Program-made: the position numbers and the translations under genes
Source: Hyaloscypha bicolor E
Taxonomy: Eukaryota; Ascomycota; Leotiomycetes; Helotiales; Hyaloscyphaceae
Direction: 5' to 3'
DNA: 64,000 nt
NCBI RefSeq assembly: GCF_002865645.1
Contig: NW_020194557.1
Span: 806,001-870,000 of the forward strand
Notes under the pieces: model-generated
Databases searched by the model: none
What the model was told of the DNA's origin: nothing
Seen by the model: only the letters and a program-made list of their open reading frames with translations
In this document: positions 1-11,805 of the stretch, in pieces
How the letters are laid out: each line of letters starts with the position of its first letter
Position numbering within the stretch: the stretch's first letter is position 1

Positions 1-1360
1 CAATGGACAGCTGTCGAGTTGACAGCAGATTGGCAATGTTAGATGCTGTTTGCATGAGTGCCGCAGAGCCTGGTAAAGAATGCAATGTACTTGGTGATAC
101 TGAAGTCTGGACGGGAGAGGCAAGCAGTCAAGTCTGGCCAAAAATGTCGGTGTGCCCAGAAGCAGCTCATTGTAGAGAACGAGGCAGGAGAAAGGTTGAG
201 AAAAGCGTCATGTGCCTAGCCAACGCAATGGCACACAGAACTCGAGAACCGAATCTTTTGATGATGTGCTTGTGTGCCGCATTCAGGAGGAAGAAATAGA
301 GGCCCCACTTGGGCCATGGACTCAGTTGAAGATTGCCGCATAATGAGATCTCAAGACTCGTCATTCCAGGTACGATCTGTAGGCAATAGATCCAGCGTGC
401 CATCAAGATAAAGCTCCTCCCCCTCTTGGAGTGAAATCTTGTGGTCAGCAGGTGGCCACGGTCGAGTCCAGGAAGATCTTGGATGCAGTAGGCCATTCTA
501 GAATAGGATGTTCATCCGAACCGGGTGAAGATGACGCGGAGAGGCTAACGGATGATCAGGAGCAAGCGAGCAGAGCAGCCCGTTTCGATTATGTTTCAAA
601 ATTCCAATCCCAAGGGTCTCCCGAGGGTGGCGACGGCGAGAGGATCGGAGAGGGCGATGAGAGACGGGCTGCTGTTCTCAAATTTGGGGATGCGAGATGG
701 TGGAATACGCCATCCGTCCAAGAATAGAACCCACGTTCCTTAGCTGGATGTCAATCCCGACTTTAGTGACTTGGGCTGCAGGGCCGTGTGAGATTGTTTC
801 ACACTCATCAAATGTTTCGTAGCGGCACGAGCACTCGAAGAGGTGAAAGTCGTTAACGATTTCTTCGAGGTGTTCGTGGTGACCGGGCATTTTCTTCCAG
901 AGATGTGCTTTTGCGACACACGTCCACCACATCGTGCAGCGATGCGGTGGCCCATGGTGGAAAGGCGCGCGTTGGAGCTGCAGGAACTCCATAGAATCGT
1001 CCGAATATGGTGCGTAGCGCTGGAGATGCAGCTCGCTAGGAGCAAATGTTGCATCGTAGATAAAAACTGCAGATTGTGCCTGTCACCGCGCAGAAGGCGC
1101 TGTGACATCGGAATGTCCTGCTCGCAAGGTGGCATGGCGTTCCCGGATTGTCTCTTTGGGACTCCTGGCTGACGGGTGATAAGTGTGATGAGCCTGTTGA
1201 TGATAAAATCGTTGTGACCGTTTGACGTTTCTGCAGCGGACGAGGAGTCTGCACGATGTCAACGCCGCAATGAAGGAGCCAGAGAGGGGTGCAATGAGGG
1301 GCAGCGCGATAGGGAGGATTGTGAGTACGATTACGACCTGTCCCCGGCTACCTTGCAAAT
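1..1360. other. Stretch without a recognisable gene
   Basis: Reading frames here are short (about 130 codons at most), overlap on both strands and show no motif I recognise. The minus-strand frame at 678-992 has a protein-like composition, but I could not link it to neighbouring exons with plausible splice sites. The stretch could hold the decayed end of a gene whose body lies left of the window. No transposon termini were seen before position 1361. Confidence 0.4.
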
Positions 1361-1622
1361 CTACAATACGGAGGTACAGCCCATAAGTATTACGACGCCA
1401 CTACAAGGGTCTGAACGCCACACGCGATTTCAACACTCATAACTTTTCCTATACACAACCAAAAGCCTTTATTTAAACACTAAAATGATCCCTAAGAGGG
1501 GATCTATACATCAATCTATTTTTTGTGCTTTGGTGGTGCGTTGTGGTTGTAACATTAGGTGGTAAAATTGAGATCCCTGCAAGTGGCGTCGTAATACTTA
1601 TGGGCTGTACCTCCGTATGTAG
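1361..1622. mobile_element. MITE-like element with about 41-bp terminal inverted repeats
   Basis: The sequence at 1361-1402 (containing CGGAGGTACAGCCCATAAG) is repeated as its reverse complement at 1582-1622, differing only by one inserted base near the outer end. Similarity continues weakly inward for about 15 bp. Both inner cores, CGGAGGTACAG and CTGTACCTCCG, are flanked outside by TA, which would fit a Tc1/mariner-type TA target duplication. The roughly 180-bp interior has no transposase, so the element is non-autonomous. The family name is inferred only from the TA flanks. Confidence 0.75.
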
Positions 1623-3761
1623 TTCCCCAGCAGTCTGTGCCATGGTAGGTTAGTAGCTGTTGGAGGCCTCATCGCCAAGGAAGGGTCCACAAGGGATCCA
1701 CCAAGGACAGGCATGCAGGATTACATGTGGCTTGCACACTCTTTCACTTGGGACCTGTGGCTGCCCGTTGGTTTGGTGGGGCATCCGGCAGGAGCAGGAT
1801 CAGGATGGGGAAAGCAATCGCCGTTGTCTCAGATACTAGTACTCCGATGCAGCCGTGTTTCTTCCTGTTCTCTTCAAGGTGGGTTGCGGACACCTTCTGG
1901 AAGCTCGCTGCCGCGGTCAGGACGGAGGACGGAGTGGCAAGGCCCAAACGACTTGACTTGTTGGTCTTGCTAAACGTAACTTGCTGGATCTCCCGCTGCT
2001 GCTGCTGTAGTCTCAGCTTCTCCTTCCTCTTACTCTTGCGCTTTCCCTCTCTCTCGTGGCTCCGTGTCTCTGTCGTCTCGAGGTGACATGGATGCTGCTG
2101 ACAGGGATCGCCGGCCTGCCCGTACTGTAGCGTCTGCGCGGCACGCTTCGCTTGGGGAGCTTCCGAGAGCCCAGAGGGGGAGGGGGAGGCACGCATTTGA
2201 ATCAAGCACGCCGACTCGTCACTGATCCGAAGGACCCGGAATAATAGGAGTACTGTACTGGTAGCCAGAGGCCTGTCTTGTATCATCCCACCAAACCTGC
2301 GCGGTGGAGGAACCTGAGGACTCCACAGTCGTGGATTCAGGTTGTAACAGTGTGTCGGCTGAGGCGTGGAACGGGATTGTCCGAACTTTGTGTGATTCAG
2401 CAGCAACTTCCACGCTTCACTTCCACCAAAAGAAACACCCCCCCCAAGGCCGTCTTCGCAGCCAGATGCAGCAGGAGGGCGCAGCCTTGCGAACGTCCCT
2501 TTGCCCCTCACCATCATCAGCTTACCTCTGATGATGGATGGCAGACCGGTGACGTGCGGCTGAGCGTCGAGAAGGTTGAATAGACTTTGAGACTTTGGCC
2601 TCCACTTGGCCCACTGATGTTGTGCTTTTGCAGTGAGATTGGCGAACACGATTCTGCGAGCATGAAGTAGACGGACAGAGACCGTGAGGTGAGGTCTCTT
2701 GAGAAGGAGGGGTCTAGTCAATCACTATCGCCCCAGTCTTGCACGCATTATCGAGGGATGCCTAGTATGGCATTCCGATTCTCGCAGACCAGCATCTGCA
2801 TTGGACATTCATCACCACATTCTCATAATGGTTGACGTTCAGGGACCAATAGCAGCTCGAGAATTGCGATCTGAACCCGGTTGCATGATCACATCTTGAA
2901 GTAACATGCAGCCTCACATTTCGTAAAAGTCGGCCTTGTCTTGCTGCCCTCCGTTAGACGCTTTTGGAGGGGCTGCCAGGATTTAAAATGAGTGTCTTTG
3001 ACGCCTCCCCTTTTGATCGTCAATCCCCATCTGGTATGCCAATCTGGGATTCTGGGAATCTTGATGCAACGAGGGAGCGGACGATCCTCTCAGCCGTCCG
3101 CCATGAGCAATGGCCCAGGTCCAGAGTTGCAAGCTATTTTATCTTGATCACCGCGATCTCGGTATCGAGCCGTTCCTCCCCTACCAGTGTTGTGCTTTGA
3201 TACAAGCCTGGCCATCCGCACGAGGCCGCACGAGGGGCGGAGGTATTGATATCGACTTACAGGCCATGCTCCGGCATTTAGATCCAGCGACGAGACAATA
3301 CTCCGTAGCTCTAGGCCTAGACACCATTTACGGAGCTCGTCGGCGAGAGTGCCGAGAGCAGCAGTAGGGATTTTTCAGCGCCAGTCGGAGCCAGACGTCC
3401 TGTCACTGTTGTGTGGACTGAGAGGAAGAGAAGCGTGCCGTTGCGAGATCCGGAGCTGCAGGGGGTTTGGCGAACCCCTGTGAGCAGGCCCTGTACCAAT
3501 CGAAACGTGACTGCCCCACCAAGCAAGCCAGAGGAAGATGAGCATCCTGGCCCCGTTCAGGGTCGCTGCGCACCTAGGAGGTTGGGAGGTTCACGTTCTG
3601 CCAGGGCAGGCCCTTGCGAGCAGCAGGGGGCACCACCCCCCCCCGAAGGCCGCGGAGGTCGCTGAGGACAAGGGAGTAGCCAGGGAGGCGGCCAGGGATG
3701 AGAGGAGCTTGTCCCTGAGCAGCCGGGGGCCCTCGCCGTGTTGGTTGTGGTGGTAGTGGTG
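1623..3761. other. Stretch without a recognisable gene
   Basis: This GC-balanced DNA contains one long minus-strand open frame, 2721 down to 1744 (325 codons). Its translation is low in complexity (Lys/Arg/Gln-rich in the middle) and matches nothing I know. Overlapping frames on the other strand are nearly as long. I regard it as a chance frame but cannot exclude a small orphan gene. The rest shows no splice-linked coding structure. Confidence 0.35.
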
Positions 3762-3873
3762 GTGTGAAGTGTGAGGTGTGAAGTGTGAAGTGTGAAGTGT
3801 GGAGTGTGAGGTGTGGGTGTGAGGTGTGAGGTGTGAAGTGTGAATTAAGTGTGAAGTGTAGGTGTGAAGCGTG
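3762..3873 (+). repeat. Minisatellite of GTGTGAA/GTGTGAG units
   Basis: About 110 bp consist of imperfect 7-bp units (GTGTGAA, GTGTGAG, GTGTGGA). They are preceded by a short GTG-rich tract (TGGTGGTAGTGGTGG). The units drift in sequence and length, as expected for replication slippage. This is not a telomere repeat (TTAGGG) and no gene overlaps it convincingly. Confidence 0.85.
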
Positions 3874-4690
3874 TGGAGGGTGGCACAGCCAAACCGGGAG
3901 GGCAACTCAATGTACCAGTCAGTGTCTTTGGGCTTTTGGGCTTTTTGTGTCCTTTGCCCTCTCCTCTCCCTTTCCTTTCCTTTTTCCTACGCACAGCGGC
4001 AGAACCCTACCTGACCTGACCCGCCCGTCCTGTTCCTTCCCCACCACGGCGGCGCGGCGCGCATACCTCTCTCTGCTCCGAGCACACGGACGGGCCTGTA
4101 GCAGCGGCATCAGCAGCGGACGCAGACATTCATTCATTTACAGGACGGCTGCGTATTCTCGACTACCGTAGCAGGTGTTTCGATACCTTCACTACGGTAG
4201 TCCTGAACCATGCCCGCAGCCCACTTTGCATGCGCTATTAGCCCCCGCCCCGCCCCGTCTTTGTCTGCCGTTGACAAGGCCACCAGCTCAGCGTTCCACT
4301 GGGCCCATCCCTGACCCCGACCCCGGCAAGCTACGCAGCAGCCCTCGCCTTCCCCTGCACAGTACCCCCGAGCAAAAAGGCCCCCCTGATCAGCCCAATG
4401 GCATAGTCCTGCGCCAACCTTGCCTCGTGAACGGCTAAATCGAATGAATATCTGGGGTTTAAGCTTGATCGAGAATAGCTTCCTCTCCAGCACCCCCTGC
4501 TCCTCCGCCGCCATTATCATCAAGCGATCCCTAGGACGTCGAGCTACGGAATTGTACCTGATTGACGAGTCAAAATGTGTGGGACCCCACTTCCACTCGT
4601 TATTTACAAGAAAGACCAGACCCTCAGACGCAAGACTCCACCACGCCTCCGGACTGCTGAACTGAACTGAACTGAACTGAACTGAGCTGC
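3874..4690. other. Gene-free stretch with a hairpin and a CTGAA microsatellite
   Basis: No gene is recognised. An 11-bp perfect inverted repeat, GACTACCGTAG at 4161-4171 and its complement at 4192-4202, could form a stem with a 20-nt loop. A CTGAA pentanucleotide repeat of about six units occupies 4657-4686. The 234-codon minus-strand frame at 4134-4838 runs through that microsatellite in its shadow frame and is considered spurious. Confidence 0.55.
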
Positions 4691-5977
4691 TCTCCTCTCC
4701 CAGTCTCATTATCACATATAGGGTCAGGCAAACTCTATCTATCGGCCGCAGGTCTCTTTCGTCCGACACTACTACTTCGACCGCGCTTGAGTCAGGACTA
4801 CTCTCTACTTCTACTTCATTCAGCATCTGGGACGGCATCTTTGTTCTACTATTATCGCATCATCACGTCCCTGGACTCGACGCTCAAGCTTCTGAACGCA
4901 TCTACCAGCGCTTCTCTTCCCATCAGGCTAACTGACACCCCCGAGTCAAGGCGTACTCGACGCCGTTGCCACAAGATCGTATTGCAATAGCATTGAGCCC
5001 TGGAAACGCCACTTGGAAGACCAGCCTGCTTTCCGCCCTGAGATATAAACCGTCTGCCATCATCCTGCCGGAATCCGAGGCCTTCAACGTCCCTGCGCTC
5101 AGAGGCTCGACGATCACCTCAGCCACCGATTCTAACGAACTTCGCCCTTCAAGAATGGTCCCTGTTTCGGAAACCTAACACACACTGGTTGACCAGGAAC
5201 TTGGACGTCGAAACAAGCAGACCCCGTCCCCACCCCCGAGTCTTACGATTGACGGCTAGTCTGTCACGCTCCGACTCCCGAGAACTCTTCTTTTTCTTTT
5301 CTTAGGGCATCTGTTCCTCAGCCACTCGCATCAAGCGACCTCTGAAGCTAGGCCAAGGCAGTACCTTAAGTCGGAGGCAATCTCAACAACGTGGGCAGAG
5401 AGATCTTTATTGCTCGTGCGCCCCGCCAAACCCTATTCGAGCATTATCCCGGAGCCATCCATCCAGTTATATGCAAGCAGTTCGGGGGTATGTAAACCAC
5501 TCCGCCCCCCCCTCTCTTACATCTCATGAACCTCATCACACCAGATTCTGACTTCCTCAGATCTTTCCCTTCAACCTTGGAATTCTTGACTGTTCTGTAT
5601 ATTGGCATCTCCACAGTCACAGACTTCCATATCAACTCATCGAAGAACGTTCCATAGTCTGCTCCCTCTCAGCACTGCGCTGGACGCTTCTCGTTCTCTC
5701 AATATAATCACCTCCGGGTCGACTTGTGCGGCGCATTAGTCTTCTTGCACCTGCACAGTTCCTTGCCCTGGTTCATCAGAGTCTCCTCTTCCATCCTGAG
5801 GACGTCAAACTTGCCACAGCCCATCTCGAGACCTCCATCCATCCCTGGCCTGGCTTCAATATCTCTCTGGCACTCGACAGATCTCCCGTCTTCCGATATT
5901 CAGCCCCTCCTTTCCTTTTATCTTACTCCCGCTCGATCTATCCACTTGAGCCATCAAGAGTAGTAAACAAAATCAGA
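4691..5977 (+). promoter_or_regulatory. Probable promoter and long leader of the zinc-finger gene
   Basis: This C/T-rich stretch precedes the zinc-finger ATG and contains several short upstream ATG frames, for example one opening at 5726 that runs past the main start in another frame. A plausible leader intron lies at 5488-5544: donor GTATGT, acceptor CACACCAG, 57 nt. Long, pyrimidine-rich, uORF-bearing leaders are common for fungal regulatory genes. The transcription start and the leader intron are inferences that only transcript data could settle. Confidence 0.4.
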
Positions 5978-7394
5978 ATGGACGTCATGGAGCTGGTAGA
6001 GAATGAGCCTAACGCAAGACCTTTCCAGTGTGACTGGCAAACTTGCAATAAAGTAAGCAATGAAGTGGACTTTGATATGGCGGCGTCAACTAACACCCTG
6101 CTCTAGAGTTTCAACCGGAAATCTGACCTTCAAAGACATTACCGAATCCACACAAATGAAAGACCGTACTCATGCATGACACCAGGGTGCGGCAAGAGCT
6201 TCATCCAGAGGAGTGCGTTGACCGTTCACATCCGTACTCACACCGGTGAGAAGCCACATCAGTGCCAACATATCGGGTGTGGAAAGCGATTCTCTGATGT
6301 GAGTATTCTCCCCTCAAGACGGCCAAGAACCAGTACTGACACACACAAGTCTTCCAGTCTCGCCCGCCACCGCCGTATTCACACGGGGAAGCGTCCGTAT
6401 AAATGTGCGCACGAAGGGTGTTTAAAGAGGTTCGTTGGGGAAAGAAATTAGCTTGAATCCCGCTGACCACTTGGCTAGCTTTTGCAGGAAAACAACAATG
6501 GTCAAGCACCAACGACGATCCCACCAACGAGGCATCCATTCTTCCGAAATAGACGATGGTGAGACCTCTGAATCAGACAGTGGTGAATCTCCATCCACGC
6601 CGCAGCACTCCAGTCAAATGCAATGGCCTCAGAGCGTCCCGGCCTCAGCACATGTGATGCCAAATGGGCACCACATGCATCGAGCACATTCCTTTGCCGA
6701 CTTTGGTCATCATCAGATCGATGGGTATCCAATGCAACAAGGTTATGGTCACCGACACAGCCTCTCCGGCGGCGCTCAGAACTACAATGGTTCCATTGTT
6801 GAACATGGTCTCCCAAACCCGATGATGCATCGGGCACCCAGCCTTCCCGCTCACGCCTCATACTACGTTCCCGAGCAGAACAACCCAGGTGTAGCAACTT
6901 TGAACACGAACCCGACTCCAATCCAGACTTACCAAATTCCTCGCCAGGTGGACAGACAGGAGATCCTCCAGAGCAGCCCAAGCAGCTACTCATCAGCTTC
7001 AAGAGCGAGCCCCGTTTCCCAAGAGCCATTTTACACACACCACCCCGCCGCCCAAGCAGCAACATATGCTCTACACAACTCTTCGCCAATTGAGCAGCAG
7101 GGACCGATGATTCAATATCAACAACAGATGCCACAACATTTGGCACAACAACAATCTCAGCCAATGCCAACACCCATCTCTCAAGCGCCCCACGCGCAAG
7201 AGCAATACCATCCCGCCGGATCACAAGAAGGACAATGGTACGAGAACGTTGCCTACCAAGCTCCCGTTGAAGTCATCAGCCACATCCAGGCATATCCCCA
7301 AGCCCATGTCTTCCACGACCCCTGGGTGCAAAAAATCGAGGCCTTCGACGACCCATCCCTTCAGATGCCGAGCGCCCGCATCGAAAACCTGTAA
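5978..7394 (+). CDS. C2H2 zinc-finger transcription factor, four fingers
   Basis: Four exons, 5978-6052, 6107-6298, 6350-6429 and 6479-7394, encode about 420 residues. Introns are 49-54 nt; the third uses donor GTTCGT and acceptor GGCTAG, chosen because it restores the finger core CLKSFCRKTT. Four tandem C2H2 fingers occupy residues 18-131 (Cys pairs 18/23, 48/53, 78/83, 108/113; His pairs 36/40, 66/70, 96/100, 126/131). They are joined by TGEKP-type linkers, so this is a sequence-specific nuclear DNA-binding protein. The C-terminal 290 residues are rich in Gln, Pro, His and Ser, as in activation domains. Start chosen as the first in-frame ATG upstream of finger 1. The arrangement is a conserved fungal type, but I cannot assign a named regulator or its targets. 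Confidence 0.88.
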
Positions 7395-8702
7395 TCTTCT
7401 CATCGTACAGTAATAATGTTTCGGCACGCATCCATTGGATAACCAGTCTCCTTTGTTTCGCCACTTCAGCGAACTGTACCAGTATACAAGCCAGCTTATT
7501 ATACCCGGAGAGCCTGCGGGACCACAGCACCACGCACTCCACCATACCCTCAAAAACACAAGTAAAAAAGCAAGCAAGTTCATTTGTACCTTTCGAGCTC
7601 ATCCGCTGTAATTTCGACGAGTCACGATCGCACACCCAATATCATCGCCAAATACCCGACACGATTCAACGACGCACATACCACATACCCTCAACCACAC
7701 CGCCACCATCACTGCACTGTCTGTACTGTTCGAGAGCCATCCCTCACGGGGCGGGGCGGCTTTTTGCTTGTTCCCTTCTGGCGAGGTCGTTTGAAACTAT
7801 ATATTTTTCCCTTGCGCAAGTCAATTACCGTTCTCCATTTCTTTCAAGTTTCAAGGGGCGGTTTCACTCATATCGAATGTAATTGATGCTTGTTGAGCAT
7901 ACGCAGTAATGAGGTTGCCTTACGGGGTCACGAGAAGAACAACGGACGAGAGTTTCTTGCGATTTTCTATTGTATTCTGTATGTCCTGCATTGGGATGGG
8001 GTTGGCGGGTTGAGTGTTCGGTTGGCTTTTTCAATTGAAGTTTGATTGGAGATTCGGGGAATGGGGATGATGTTTGAACGAATGAGCACCATGTAACATT
8101 ATAGTCAGTCGCGATCGATGGGCAATTGTTAATTATTGAAATGGCTGGTTGGTTGGTTATATAGGGAACTTACATGTATCTGTAGCAGCAATAAAAGGCA
8201 GTACGAATTATCTCTTGTCTTTGAATTGGTGATCTTTTGCAATGTGATAGGCACGTGACTGGAAAACGTTCCTATCGATTGCAAATAATGCAAATAAAGG
8301 CATATTTGGCATGATAAGCTCTCTCTTTAGCCCTGGCCATCTTCGCCGGCCCTTGAAATAACCTTAATCACAAATGCATACGCATTTCCAATTCGCTGGG
8401 CCCGATAGGTGGGAGCGAGGGAAGTCTTCGAAGGTCGGCGTTAAGCTTTCTAGCTAGTACCATCCTAGTTAGTTCATTTACCGAAGTTCGAATGTTCAAC
8501 ATCTGCAATCCAGATCGAGCATCATCCGTTGTCCAACATCATCGCGTCTGGACCTGTAGACAACACACCCCTCAGCCCGAGGTCCATAGATCACTCGCAG
8601 ACATTCCTTACTGCATTTCATATCTTTTCATCATAGGAGTGCCGCCCGAGGGTCCCTGAGGCGTGGGAGGACTGCTGGTTGAGATCGGGTCCATTACCAA
8701 CC
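7395..8702. other. Intergenic: zinc-finger gene 3' region and YME1 promoter
   Basis: No coding structure is seen. The first few hundred bases probably hold the 3' UTR of the zinc-finger gene, and the last few hundred the YME1 promoter and leader. The 100-codon frame at 7584-7886 is not supported by any motif. Confidence 0.5.
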
Positions 8703-11355
8703 ATGGCTTTCCAAACATCTGCGCTGCCTGTAAGAAGTGTTCGAGGGGAAGGAGAGGGCTTTGCTGACATCTGGCATGTAGGGTATCGCGGCAGCGACCA
8801 CCGAGATGTGGCCTTCAGTATCAAATGCGATGTCGGGACCGTGGAGGGTCTTAGGTACAATGACGCAGAGCACGCCACAGTCGAGTCCGCGGAAGGTTCA
8901 AGAGCGACGGATACCGCAATCCTCTCCGGTGCTATCTGCTGTGCCAAAGGCATGTTCTTCCTCTTATCCTGGGAGGCTCACCATCGCTAACGCCACTTGT
9001 AGCCTTCTAAGTTAGAACTCCTAGAGTGCCTGCGCGACCTACCCTCGTCATTTTCTTCCACCATGACACCTAGGTTAGTACCTCAGACGCCTTTTGGTAT
9101 TCAAAATACACTTCATTCGATGCCGAAAGGTGCATTGAGCGCTGCGAACCCGATCGCCCGGCGCGCATACATGTTTCCTTCACAGAGCCGGCAAATGTCA
9201 ACTGCGTTACGCCCACGATTCCAACAACCTGATCTGTTGCTCAAGAATACCGGAGAATCGCAGAAGAGAACATTGTTTGGGGGGACGACGTCGAGAAGCA
9301 TTTTAGCGCATCTGGAGGAAACGGCCAACAAGAATCCGAATAGTGCCACCTCGCAATACGCTTTCTACCAGGCATTGACCAGGGCCAACATGCCTGCGAT
9401 AATAGTCGAGAGATATCAGACGAATCAATTTGCTACGAACACGGCTTGTGAGAATTTATATCATCGGGCTCTAGGCTCGGTCACCCAATCTGAAAGTGGG
9501 GCTGCTGCGAAACCACAGGTTGAAGCTCAGACTGGCAATCTCACCAATGCCCAGCTGCAGGCTATTGGACAAGCAGTTGCTGCTTCCTCTCGTGGCGGCA
9601 ATGTAGCTGTCTCTCGAGGACCAAATGTTGGGAGTGGTGCGAAGGACAGCCCTCTTCACGTCGTTGTCGAAGAGACCATCTCCGGACAGATCTTCAAATG
9701 GGTCAAGTTCTTCCTTTACTTTGGCCTCTTCACATACCTGTCCTTGGTAGTTGTGGCAATGGTCATCGAGACCTTCCAGACGTTTAGAAAGGTGGGAGGG
9801 AAAGCTGAGAATGAGGCGAAGGCGGAACATCAGACTGTTCGCTTCTCTGATGTTCATGGGTGTGATGAGGCAAAGGAGGAATTACAGGAACTGGTCGAGT
9901 TCTTGAAGAACCCGGAGAAATTCTCTACCCTTGGTGGGAAGCTCCCGAAGGGTGTTCTACTTGTTGGCCCGCCTGGAACCGGAAAGACTCTCCTCGCTCG
10001 AGCTGTTGCTGGAGAAGCTGGTGTCCCGTTCTTCTTCATGTCTGGTAGTGAGTTTGATGAAGTCTACGTTGGAGTTGGCGCCAAGAGAGTCCGAGATCTG
10101 TTCTCTGCTGCAAAAGGCAAATCCCCTGCTATTGTTTTCATCGACGAACTCGACGCCATTGGAGGCAAACGAAACGCCAGGGATGCTGCATATGTCAAAC
10201 AAACGCTCAACCAGCTGCTCACCGAACTGGATGGTTTCGAGCAAAATAGCGGAGTCATCATCTTGGCTGCCACTAACTTCCCAGAGATGCTGGACAAGGC
10301 TTTGACTCGACCTGGTCGTTTCGACCGAAATGTTGTGGTTGGTCTTCCTGATGTCCGTGGCCGCATGGCGATTCTTGCACATCATATGAAGAAGGTCGTT
10401 GCAGCGAAAGATGTCAGCCTCGAGGCACTCGCAGCTGGTACCCCTGGCTTCTCTGGAGCGGAGTTGGAGAACATCATCAATCAGGCTGCTGTCCATGCTA
10501 GCAAAGCCAAAGCTCAAGCAGTTTCAATGTTTGACTTTGAGTGGGCAAAAGATAAAGTAATGATGGGAGCGGAGAGAAAGAGTATGGTCATGTCTGAGAA
10601 GGAGAAGGAGATGACAGCATATCATGAGGCCGGCCATGCATTGGCTATCATGTTCACACCGGGGACGAATCCTTTGCACAAGGTTACCATCATGCCACGA
10701 GGTGCATCACTTGGTATGACAATGCATCTTCCTGAGATGGACAAGTACTCTACAAGTATGAATGAGATGAAGGCCCAGATCGATGTGTGCTTAGGAGGGA
10801 AGGTCGCCGAGGAGCTCATTTACGGTCCCGACCAAGTCACAAGCGGCGCCTCATCTGTAAGTTGTCCCCTCCACCTCCTCCCACTTCCCACAAATACTAA
10901 ACCATCCACAGGATCTCCAAAATGCAACTCGAGTTGCCTACGCTATGGTAACACAATACGGCATGTCCGACAAACTCGGCAACGTCGACCTAGCATCCAA
11001 CTACGGCAAGCTCTCCACCACCACTAAAGAGCTCATCGAGCAAGAAGTCCGCCGCCTCATCGAAGAAGGCCGCATCCGCACGACCGAGCTCCTGCAAAAC
11101 AAGCGCAAGGAGCTCGACCTCCTCGCCAAAGCCCTCATCGACTACGAGTCCCTGAACAAGGACGAAGCCTTCAAGGTCATCAAAGGCCAGAAGCTCGAGG
11201 GCAAGATGGTCATGCCGTCCGGCACCATCAAGATCCCTGATCTGGGGCAGATGGGTGGCACGACGCTGCCGGAGGTCCCGCCCATCCCGGGGAGCGAGAA
11301 GCCGCCTGCCGAGAAGGAACCCCCTGCGGGCCCGGCTGGGGGTGCGATTGCCTGA
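8703..11355 (+). CDS. YME1: Mitochondrial i-AAA protease (YME1/FtsH family)
   Basis: ATP-dependent zinc metalloprotease of the inner mitochondrial membrane that degrades unassembled or surplus proteins facing the intermembrane space. Proposed exons: 8703-8729, 8782-8949 (or 8940), 9003-10856 and 10912-11355, giving 830 (or 827) residues. The first two exons are my inference: the frame is open from the exact acceptor at 9003 through the Kozak-like ATG at 9063, and exon 1 begins MAFQTSALP next to a GTAAGA donor. Without them the protein is 745 residues starting at 9063. Visible parts: one membrane span (about 9690-9780), Walker A GPPGTGKT (about 9966), Walker [12 protein letters not shown], the second-region-of-homology arginines, and zinc-binding HEAGH (about 10623). 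A single span before the AAA module indicates the i-AAA rather than the m-AAA type. The last intron has a perfect TACTAAAC branch site. Confidence 0.93.
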
Positions 11356-11805
11356 TTTTCTTCTCTTTTTGAGAACCGTGAAGGGGAGGGGATTCTCTGC
11401 TCAGGGCGGCGTTTATTGGAAGCGGATTTCATGTGCACCGTGGGATGAAAAAATGAAGTTTTGTTTCATTGCGAGCATTAGTAGGTGGCCCGTCAAGGGT
11501 TGCCGTAGCATACTTTCATTTGTTTTGTGATAGGGGAAGGGAGGTGAGATTAGCGGACAGGGGTGAGGAGAGGAAGCAGGAGGAATAGGCAGTCTGTTCT
11601 GTAGGATAGATAGCCAAGCCACAGCGTTATGAGTGTGATCTTTCCTGATCGCTATTTATGTTTTCTCCCTTGATTCAGTAAAGAGTTACTTTGTATCCCA
11701 TGTACTTAACGGCAAGTAGTTGTGCTTCCATCTAAGGATAGAGTTGGAGGGGGGGGATGAAGAACAACTTGAAGGAGGGGAAGTGTGTTAAGAGACAAGT
11801 TGAGA
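11356..11805. other. YME1 3' region, no gene
   Basis: This is probably the 3' UTR and terminator region of YME1. Frames here are shadows or chance. No repeat is seen before the inverted-repeat element begins at 11806. Confidence 0.5.

Noticed and set aside
1744..2721. 325-codon minus-strand open frame
   Set aside because: Low-complexity translation, no motif, overlapping frames on the other strand of similar quality; likely chance in GC-balanced DNA.
4134..4838. 234-codon minus-strand open frame
   Set aside because: Runs through the CTGAA microsatellite (giving a VQFSS repeat) and the leader of the zinc-finger gene; no recognisable domain.
6502..7224. 240-codon minus-strand frame opposite the zinc-finger gene
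   Set aside because: Shadow of the Gln/Pro/His-rich coding exon; the plus strand is clearly the coding one.
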